Source of the DNA: Thermothielavioides terrestris NRRL 8126
Lineage: Eukaryota > Ascomycota > Sordariomycetes > Sordariales > Chaetomiaceae
NCBI RefSeq assembly: GCF_000226115.1
Contig: NC_016457.1
Span: forward strand, 9,548,001-9,612,000
Reading direction: 5' to 3'
DNA length: 64,000 bases
The notes under the pieces: generated by a model
What the model was told of the DNA's origin: nothing
Databases searched by the model: none
The model's input: only the letters and a program-made list of their open reading frames with translations
In this document: piece after piece, positions 56,020 to 64,000 of the stretch
Layout: each line of letters starts with the position of its first letter
Position numbering within the stretch: the first letter of the stretch is position 1
Program-made: the position numbers and the translations under genes

Positions 56020-56808
56020 GACAGCCGACTTGGAAAATACAAAGCGAATTAGGGAGAATCTGAGGCAATCGTGTGATCTCGTAAATGGAGCTCAGAAAGC
56101 GGCAAGTCCCAAAGACAGCTGAGCCCGGAGCCATGGATGGCCTAACGGGAAGGGCTCGGCCGGGCGAGCGGCGGATTGGGAGGAAAGCAGAAACGTGACC
56201 AAAGCCTGTGCATGTGTGGGAAGGCATTTTCAAGACACCCTCAATCAGCGGAGAGGAAGGAGGCACCGGGTTTCCCGGCCCCTGATTAACGCTACCTGGT
56301 GCCGGGAAGCATCGAACTAAGAACCAGTTGACCAAGCCAACACCCGGCAACTGCCTTCTGTCGCTGTTTCCCACCCATACCTGCTCAGGTCGTCTCACAA
56401 CCCGGTCGTCAATGAATGTAGCAGAAAACTCCATCAGGCAGCGCTCCAAGCAATCTGAATTTCCCACGGCCTGCACCACAACTCGGGCAGCGAAAACTAA
56501 ATAATGAGCGCTTGGGAAGGCTAAATATAACCGCCATCCTGGAATTCAACCACAGACCAATCTGAAAGGTTCCCAACGCCACCCGCCCGAATTCCCCAGC
56601 ACCGCGATAAACCATGCTTCTCTCCAGGGCACTCCATCAAAGCATTTCCAGCTCACAAAAATCAAGAAGAAATCCCCAACCTCGGTCCAATCTGAGAGCA
56701 GTCCCCAATACCACTCGTGTGCATCCCCCACCCCGATGAACCACGATCCCCTCCATTCCGTCAAACCACTTCCACCCCCCGGGTGGCGCACCCGAACAGC
56801 AGCTCACC
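56020..56808. other. Intergenic with a degenerate ~130-bp tandem duplication
   Basis: A unit starting CCAATCTGA and ending near ATTTCC/ACTTCC occurs at about 56557-56650 and 56687-56775. The shared internal order is CCCCAGCACCGCGATAAACCATG versus CCCCACCCCGATGAACCACG. It lies just 3' of the pheromone receptor gene. No gene seen. Confidence 0.5.
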
Positions 56809-58273
56809 CTAGGAGCCATCAGTCCGCACGCGCTCCTCCCTGCGCTCAATACCATAATCGACCCTCACTCCACCACCGCCACCATGACGACCCAGATGCC
56901 CGCGCTCCAAATCCCCGTCCGCGATCCTAGCCAGCTCCAGATCCACGTACGCGTCATCCTCCCTGCTGCGCCCAGCCCTGTGGCTTTTCTCCGACTCAGC
57001 CAACCCGTCACTCGCGATATGCGTCGTCACCGCCCCGCCGCCGCGGTGCACCCCGCCACCAAACCCACCACCACTCCTCACCTTCTTCAAAAGCGGCCTC
57101 TTGGCAGCGCTGCTGTTAATAGTCGACACGGCGGAGCCCGGCCCGCCGCCGCCGGCGGTGGTGGTGGTGATGGTGGTGGTGCCGCTGCTGAGCGAGTTGG
57201 GGCCGCCGCCGCCGATGCCGCTGCCGCTGCAACCGCTGCCGCCGGGGCCGGACGACGAGGCGGCTCCGGTGCCGAACCAGGCCGGGTTGGCCAGGCGCTG
57301 GGCCACGAGGGTGCCGAGCGGCAGCACGATGATCACGGAGGTCTGCGTCAGCGAGGCGGATTCGAAGTTGTCCCATTGCTGGAACTCGAGGGCGGAGAAG
57401 ACGACTGCGCGGACCAGCGGGTTAGTTCATCTGTTTGGAGGAGAAAAAGGATTGGGGAAGGGGGAGGGGACGCAAAGGGCTGGGTGGCGTACCGGGCACA
57501 AACATCAGGATGCCGTTGGTGATGACCAGCACGTCCATGGCCTTGAGGCCGCGGAGCGAGGGCAGGATGCTGCGGTTGGTCCACATGTGCATGACGAGGC
57601 GGACGTTGAAGAGGAAGCAGAACCAGCAGATGGACGCGGTGATCAGGCCGAGGTAGGCCTGGCGGACCCAGACGAGGTGGACGAGGCGGGGTTCGAAGCT
57701 GGGGTCGAGGATACCGCGCGTCTGCAGGACGGTGACGGCGAAGTTGAAGGCGATGGTGGCCAGCACCAGCGCCAGCGAGAGCAGCGCGGCCGGCAGCTTG
57801 TACAGCGCCGGCCAGAGGCTGAGCATCGACCAGGCCTGCACCATAAGCGCGGCCAGGATCAGGATGGTGGCGGGGATGCTGAGCACGGTGCCGGCCGCGC
57901 TGGCGTTGTAGTCGGACCGCGACACGGGGCTGGGGTCGCCCGACACCAGCGTGTAAAAGTTGACCCACGTCGAGGTGGTGAACCAGGCCAGGAAGACCAT
58001 GCGCAGCATGTTGACGACCAGCGCCGCGATGCTGATGATGGTCGGCAGGCGCCGGAACCGCGTGCGCGGCGTCATGGCCAGCACCACGGCCAGCATGACG
58101 ATGCAGGCGCCGATCTGGGTGCCGTACAGGATGGCCAGGGAGCTCCCAACGGTGATGATCTTGGTCACGGCCGCCGCGTTGACGGGGATCCGCGTCTTGC
58201 CGTCTGCCGCGAGGACGAAGAATGTTTGCGTGGTGGGGTCGAAGGGGCCCGGCGAGCTGGTGTTGGATTCCAT
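56809..58273 (-). CDS. pre-2: Ste2-type alpha-factor pheromone receptor (PRE-2 homologue, 458 aa)
   Basis: Exons are 58273-57493 and 57404-56809. The 88-nt intron (GTACGC, GAACTAAC branch, GCGCAG) joins in phase to 459 codons. Seven hydrophobic helices lie between residues about 35 and 310 (class D GPCR). Ste2 signatures include the N-terminal NTSSPGPFDP...FFVLAADG stretch. ASLTQTSVIIVLPLGTLVAQR in TM6-TM7 holds the conserved Pro-Leu-Gly. The C-tail is a long Gly/Ser/Thr-rich stretch, then an acidic/Arg region, where desensitising phosphorylation usually occurs. It would sense the peptide pheromone of the opposite mating type via a heterotrimeric G protein. An in-frame ATG five codons upstream (58288) is an alternative start. 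Confidence 0.92.
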
Positions 58274-60098
58274 CTTGACGGAATTCAAAGTGAGAAGAAA
58301 GGGATGTGTCGGGAGGCTAAGAAGGTGTCCCGTGGCAAAGCTTCGAGCTTCGTCGGCTGCCCTGGTATGGCCAAGGCTGGTGTTGTTGTGATCCCTCCGG
58401 CGAGATGGCTGTCACTGAGCGGATGTGGTCAGTTAAATGCTGGATCAAGACAAGGTATAAGCTCCAGAGCCATGTCATGAGCGTTTCGATGAGAGATGAC
58501 AGTCCAGCCGCCTGAAATTAAGATGGCTGAGCTGGAGATGATGGAGAGTGGCTCTGGAAACCGCCCCCTATTTTGACTCTCAAAGAACAATCCCAAGGGG
58601 GCCCATCTCGCTCCCCTCTGGTCACTTTTCAGAGGGCGGATTCCCTGAAAGAATGCCATCACGGTGAGGAGGTGAGCGTATTTGCAGGGGACAATGGTGC
58701 GTAGGTGAGCTGTGTGCCATTCTTGTGCGTAAGCGCGTTCCGCAATAGTCTAGCTTTCCTTACGATTGTGCTTGCCGCGCTCTTAGTATTGTTCTTAAGA
58801 CAGACCCACAATTCGCTGCACTCAGTGCACTGCCGATCTCGACGCAACTGACAAGTCGCGACTCTGCGTCTGGCGCCCTGGATCACTGGCGATTTCGATT
58901 CGGCATGAAAGAGGGGAAAGAGGCACCAAAGCCGTTTGCGAGGTTCTCCGACGCAACGGTGTGCGACCGTCCCGGGCAAGTTCCACGTCGCCGCCTGCCA
59001 CAGGCCAGGTGTCACTCGAGATCACCATCTGCCAGCCGTTGCACCAACATGTCCCTTAACTTGTCATGTCATGTCACTGTGATGTTTTGTTTGCTCGCTG
59101 TTGGGTTTGGCGCCCTTGGGGCTGTGGTGATGCTGAGAGTCACGTCCGGGGAGAAACGATCTAAATAAGGGAGTGATGCCTATTTCAGACACCCGGCAAG
59201 CACACCTCCTCTCACCGTCCCTCATGGCTCGGCTACAGGGATCCGTAGCACCAGACGGACCACAGGCATGATTGATCCTTGTAGGACTGGCTTGGGTGAA
59301 CGAGCTGCAGCCGACTCCCACCGATCTTCCTGCCGCTGATGCCCGATCGCTCACGAGTCCCAAGGACCCGAGGTCGTCCCCCCGCAACCGGCCGCCTAGC
59401 AGTCACCCGTCCCACTCGTGGATGTCTGATCAGGCGGTGTGCAGTTGCGTGTTTTTCATGAGACTCACTCGTTCCTTTCCAACAAGTTGGCTGGTACCCG
59501 AGGGCGAAAGGAAACGTAGGGATTGTAGGACAATCTCCTCCGCACACAAAACTTGCACCGAAACTTGCACCAAATCTACCCGTCAGCTGTAAGATTTACA
59601 TACCTTCCATGACAAGTACGGTAAATGAAGCGAACCTTAGCTTCGCTCCTACAGTGCATACCTAGGTACCTACACTATGTGTGTGTAGCCATTGTTACCG
59701 AGCTTCATCTTTAGCCTTCGCTTCAGTTGGGGTCAGGGTTAGTGATGCTGTCCTCTTTGCAGAGAGCTGTCTTAGGATTTCGTGCCCCTCTTGTTCTGAA
59801 GAACAGAGACGCAGAGGGCAGCGAAAATACCTCCTTTTTCTATTCGCCCACGTGTAGTTACCTGGTAGGTAGTTGTCGTTACATCAGTACGCAATCTTCG
59901 GAGTCATCAGATTATTCCCGAAATCCGATGAATCCGATGGCTTTGTCAGATTGCTTCCGTCCCACTCTGCCGCCTCGCGAGGATTTATGGGGTCGTCGGG
60001 CCTGGGCTTCACGGGGCCCTCCTTGACACTCTTGATACCCAGCTCTCGGCCCTGCACAACAACACCACTGGAGTCTGTTCGAACTCACCAGATCCGCC
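58274..60098. other. Divergent promoter region between pre-2 and the AKR gene
   Basis: About 1.8 kb with no supported gene. Near 59630-59690 are GAAGCGAACCTTAGCTTCGC (a short hairpin) and TACCTAGGTACCTACA, palindromic patches often seen in fungal promoters. AATCCGATG is repeated near 59920-59940. Confidence 0.5.
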
Positions 60099-61197
60099 AT
60101 GTCTCATCCAATCCTTATTTTCGGTGGCGGCTGGATCGGAAAAGAGTTTGGCTCGCGCGAAGAAGTCTCGGATTTGCTCAAGACACTTCAAGCGCGAGGC
60201 ATCACCCGGCTTGACACGGCAGCTCGCTATCCGCCGACGGACCCGGGGGCTTCCGAGCGCCTGTTGGGAGAGGCTGGAGCCCCCAGCCGCGGGTTTACTA
60301 TCGACACCAAGGTGTTGTGCTCTGGAGACGGTTCCGGGTCTCTCGAGCCCGCGGCTATCGAGGAGTCCGTGAAAGCGAGCCATGAGAGATTGCAGCTGCA
60401 CGATGGCAAGATCAATGTCCTCTATGCGCATAGGCCGGATCCCAAGACCCCCCTGGAAGAGCAGGCTGCCGGCTTGAATGCGCAGTACGAGAAAGGCCTG
60501 GTCAATAAGGTAAGACCGTCCCCCTTCGAACAAGAATCACTTGAAAAAAGGCGCTGAGCTTGGATCCTTGCAATAGATCGGCTTGTCCAACTTTCCTCCG
60601 TCCATGCTAGCGGAGTTTCTGGAGATTTGTGACAAGAAAGGTTATGTCAAACCGAGTGTGTATCAGGGACAGTACAACCTGGTACGCCGCGAAGCCGAGA
60701 CGACGCTGTTTCCCATCCTTCGGAAGCATGGGATGACTTTCATTGCCTACAGGTAATACCCCCTGGAATAAGGGTGACTCTTGATCTAAGTAGTGGGTCT
60801 CTGACCGATGTATCCCTAACCGATGGGGGGCCACAGTCCTCTGGCTGGAGGCTTCCTCAGTGGTCGGTTCACTGCAGGGGAGACGGAGGGCACTCGCTTC
60901 GCCGAGGGCCACATCGCGGCCCAGATCCTCAAGGCACAGTTCGACAAGAAGGAGATGCATGACGCTCTCAACCACCTCGGTGAGGTCATCAAGCCCCTAG
61001 GCATCTCCAAGGCGGAGGCCAGTCTGCGCTGGCTCTGCTATCACTCTGCTCTTGGGCCTGATGATGGCGTCATCCTCGGTGCGAGTAAGCTATCCCAGCT
61101 TACGGAAAACGTGGAGGCAATCTCCCGGGGTCCGCTCCCTGACTCTGTCGTCTCTGCTGTGGACAATATTTGGCGTACCATCTCTGAGCAGAAGTGA
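60099..61197 (+). CDS. Aldo-keto reductase, AKR7-like (315 aa)
   Basis: Exons are 60099-60509, 60577-60752 and 60837-61197, in phase for 316 codons. NADPH-dependent carbonyl reductase barrel. The catalytic tetrad is visible: Asp and Tyr in RLDTAARYPP, Lys in TIDTKV, His in NVLYAHRPD. Further marks are KIGLSNFPPSMLAEFLEIC, SVYQGQYNLVRREAETTLFPILRKHGM, YSPLAGGFLSGRF, and the C-terminal GVILGASKLSQLTENVEA cofactor clamp. AKR7 relatives reduce aflatoxin dialdehyde and succinic semialdehyde; the substrate here is unknown. Same direction as the amidase gene 330 bp downstream. Confidence 0.93.
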
Positions 61198-61527
61198 GTT
61201 GCGTTTGGCGGGTTCCTCCGCTTCGTAGCTGGGGAAAAGGAGGGAAAACTTCCGTCCGAAGGGTTGTTACTTGTAGGTTAGTGGTCTCAACGGTGGAGCT
61301 TTTCTGGAGAAAGAGCGCGACCCCACAGGCCAGCAGACAGTGCCTCCATTAGTGTTAGGTGCGGGGCTAGTAACAGTGTTATGTCCGTCCTCTTCCGCAC
61401 TTCACCTTACGATACATCACCACCCCCCCTGTGGCCCAGCCAAGACGGGAAAATAGCGAGTGCGGCTGAAACAAATGTCAGTTTGAACGGCGATTCAATA
61501 TTGACGGATCACTTCCCACCCGAGATG
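61198..61527. other. Intergenic between AKR and amidase genes
   Basis: Short spacer with no gene. Probably 3' UTR and promoter. Confidence 0.5.
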
Positions 61528-62767
61528 ATGGCGCGCATTGTAGGTAGAACGAGACCGAGTGGCGCACCCTCTTTCGATCCGGTCCTCCTTCAACCTTTGC
61601 CCCTGCAGCTGACGGTTTCCACCCTGACTTGACAAGGCCGTGGGCCAGTTGACCTCCACGGCCAACATCACGCACAACCTCGCCCAGTGCCGAGTCCTCG
61701 TCAAGAAAGCACTCCAAGCAGGCGCCAAGGTAAGCGTGCTCCAAAAGTCCAGACAGCCCACCAAGCGCCCGCGTCCAATTCTTGACGCCCCATGGCCAGG
61801 CCCTCTTCCTCCCCGAGGCGAGCGACTACATCGCCAACTCCGGCGAGGAGACCGTGCGTCTCGCGCGGCCGGTGCACGAGAGCGAGTTCGTCCGCGGCCT
61901 GCGCGAGGAGGCCCGCCGCGAGCGGCTGCCCATCCACGTGGGCGTCCACGAGCCGGGCCTCGACACCCAGCGCGTCAAGAACACGGTCCTGTGGATCGAC
62001 GAGCGCGGCGAGATCGCCCACCGGTACCAGAAGATCCACCTCTTTGATGTCGAGATCAAGGACGGGCCCGTGCTGAGGGAGAGCAAGTAAGCCGCCCTTG
62101 CCGCTCACTGTCTTTTGTTTGCCTACGGGGCAGGCTGATTCTGGGCTGTGATGATTGTGATGCAGGTCCGTCGAGCCAGGCAGCGAGATCGTGCCTCCGT
62201 TTGAGACGCCGATTGGCAGAGTTGGCTCGGCGATATGTTTTGATGTGAGTCGGCTATTCTTCTCTCGCCCGCTTCGTGGGTTGACGGCGTCCAGCTCCGG
62301 TTCCCCGAGATCGGCCTCGCACTGAGACGCCAGGGGGCCGACCTGATCACGTTCCCGTCCGCATTCACCGTCCCCACGGGGAAAGCCCACTGGGAGACAC
62401 TCCTGCGAGCGCGAGCGATCGAGACGCAGTGCTACGTTGTTGCTGCTGCGCAGGTATGTAGCCGGGGCCCCATCGTGAATCCTGGGATGCAGACAGGCGA
62501 CTGACGACATTCATAGGTGGGGAGACACAGCGAGAAGCGCGTGAGCTATGGCCACAGCATGATTGTCGACCCATGGGGCGCGGTCTTGGCCGAGCTGGGA
62601 GACAAGAGCGACGAGCCCGAGGTCGCTACCGCCGAGATAGATACCGACCTCTTGCGCAAGGTCAGGAGGGAAATGCCGCTCCACAGACGCACGTACGTGG
62701 CGCCAACACACGCACGCTCGTTGTTCTGTTCTAACGATTGCGCAGTGACGTGTATCCGGAGGTTTAG
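61528..62767 (+). CDS. Nitrilase-superfamily amidase, Nit1/Nit2-like (275 aa, seven exons)
   Basis: Exons are 61528-61539, 61637-61729, 61800-62086, 62166-62244, 62295-62453, 62517-62692 and 62746-62767, all GT-AG, joining to 276 codons. The first exon is only MARI and the last only the DVYPEV end. The triad is visible: Glu in [10 protein letters not shown], Lys in [12 protein letters not shown], Cys in GSAICFDLRFPE. Other marks are AVGQLTST at the start, [29 protein letters not shown], and [16 protein letters not shown]. The family member Nit1 (yeast Nit2) hydrolyses deaminated glutathione; this is the best guess here. An ATG directly before (61525) could add one Met. Confidence 0.92.
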
Positions 62768-63844
62768 GTCCAGGTCTCTGAGAGATCATTCGCGAGTTGG
62801 ATCAGCATCCCGAATCTACCTTCAGAAGCTTATGCACTCTACCCACACGCTGCTACCTCCCCAAGGCCTACCGTGATACGATGGATGGACAAGCTCGCGC
62901 ATCGACATCGACAGTCGGATTCCTGTCTCTATCGTCTTTCGAGTCTACCATTCGTCAAAAGCTGATTCTGTGACGGTTGAGCCTGGGTCGCATCGCGTTT
63001 TCGCTGCAGGCGTCAAGTTCCATTCCGAGGTGGTCAAGAGGAAGTTTCGGACGCCGAGCTTCTCTTCCACCGACGCCGTTTTATTGCACTTTCTGCCTCC
63101 TCAAGCGCGCCTATTACGTCTCGTCGTCTGAATGCCGCTCCCCCGAGGGTTGGGGTTCAACCGCGACCCTACATACATCTTGGTTTCCGCTCGGACTTGA
63201 ATCGTCGTTGCATAGATCTTGTGTCTCCGGCACGGACCCCGCAGCGGGCTCTCTTGCGGGTTACGGCCTCCGTGGTCCGGTTCCGGGATAAATACGGGAT
63301 ATTATTACATCCAGCCACTGATGCCGTGTTTCATTTAATTCCCCCGGTTGACCATTGGTTGTCAAATTAGAATACCAGTCGGGCGGTCGCCGCGGCGTAA
63401 GATGTCCCTCAAACTGTCACCACGCCCATCCGGCCGCGTGCCGTGGGCCTCTCCCTAAGCCCGAGGAAGGACCCCGGTTTAGACTCCGGCAGCGAAACTC
63501 GGCAACGCCCTGCCTCCGCAGGGTTGCATCCGGCGTTGATGGATCTCTTCTTCAACCCCTTCCGCGCTAGATCGCGTGGATAATGATGCGGCTCCTGCTC
63601 TTCCTATCTAGGCACTTTCCCGGTATTCGGCCGTCGAGTGGGCAATGATTCGCTAACGCGTTTGTCTTCAATATGCCTGTATCTCGAGAGGATCCGTTCG
63701 GCCGGGCCCGACATTGACCGGCCGGATGGCTGGTGACAGCCCATGGACTATATCTCAACAACCACGGTTCCCCGGAATCTTCGACTCGGACAAGGCAGTT
63801 TCCACGACCGAAGTTGAACTCTCTCAGCTCACTCATTCTCAGCC
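62768..63844. other. Intergenic, promoter of the terminal gene
   Basis: About 1.1 kb with short frames only. No motif supports a gene. Confidence 0.5.
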
Positions 63845-64000
63845 ATGCTTGTCTCTAGCGTTCTCTCAGCCCTCGGCCTGGCCAGCCTGGCCATGGCTGG
63901 ACAGGGGGAGGTCGCTGAGCGTCAAACGCAGAAACTAAGGATCAGTAAGCCCTCATTAACACCTGAACCGCGGCGGCCGAGGCAGTCCCGTATGCTGAGC
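63845..64000 (+). CDS. 5' end of a secreted protein gene (partial, cut by window end)
   Basis: ATG at 63845 starts MLVSSVLSALGLASLAMAG, a clear signal peptide with an Ala-x-Ala-type cleavage site near residue 18-19, followed by QGEVAERQTQKLRI. A GTAAGC donor follows at about 63946, so exon 1 is about 100 nt and the rest lies beyond the window. Function cannot be told. Confidence 0.6.
   Translation, partial: MLVSSVLSALGLASLAMAGQGEVAERQTQKLRISKPSLTPEPRRPRQSRMLS

Noticed and set aside
57101..58480. 459-codon plus-strand frame opposite pre-2
   Set aside because: Asp/Gly/Gln-rich shadow of the receptor and its intron; the real gene is on the minus strand.

Overview
This window comes from a filamentous ascomycete, most likely a Sordariomycete near the Sordariales. 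That is inferred from compact GC-rich genes with short GT-AG introns of about 48-115 nt, a Ste2-type pheromone receptor, and heavy repeat-induced point mutation (RIP). No marker fixes the species. Two sequence types alternate: GC-rich gene DNA (about 10.3-20.3 kb and 42.5-64 kb) and AT-rich, TpA-saturated repeat DNA (1-10.3 kb and 20.5-42.3 kb). In the repeat DNA most Gln and Trp codons of the element genes have become stops, which is the RIP signature.

Repeat region 1 (1-10.3 kb) holds the 3' part of a chromodomain Ty3/Gypsy element (LTR 3964-4223), then a Helitron replicase-helicase gene (4554-10088). The Helitron frame is 1,845 codons without a frame break, and its 3' end contains 123-bp tandem repeats. 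Non-RIPed junction DNA follows, with a 285-bp foldback (10340-10624) and a Mutator-like MITE (10897-11277) that contains telomere-like repeats.

Gene block 1 (12.4-19.5 kb) encodes a 14-TM MFS transporter with six exons, a mitochondrial ComA-like phosphosulfolactate synthase homologue, a matrixin-like zinc protease, and a signal-peptide protein ending in RDEL.

Repeat region 2 is one full-length Ty1/Copia element (20338-42476; 199-bp LTRs; TSD GCACT). Two full-length Gypsy chromoviruses lie inside it: Gypsy-2 (22229-29785, TSD TCCTC) and Gypsy-3 (31460-39028, TSD AATAT). With both removed, the Copia gag-pol frame is continuous for 1,748 codons. Both retrotransposon families carry an extra spliced gene on the antisense strand between pol and the 3' LTR. 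In the Gypsy family it is seen in all three copies with a conserved intron position. I consider these antisense genes the most novel signal here. The Gypsy elements also show the Tf1/sushi self-priming arrangement.

Gene block 2 (42.5-64 kb) encodes an SLT/lysozyme-like protein whose stop codon is 51 bp from the Copia 3' LTR, a conserved acidic-tailed protein, a Tom6-like subunit, a Ser-rich low-complexity protein, indoleamine 2,3-dioxygenase, ESCRT-I Vps23/Tsg101, a large disordered basic protein, a Ste2/PRE-2 pheromone receptor, an AKR7-type aldo-keto reductase, a Nit-family amidase with seven exons, and the 5' end of a secreted protein at the window edge. The genes are ordinary housekeeping or developmental genes, not an obvious cluster. 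All exon limits were worked out by hand from splice signals and phase.
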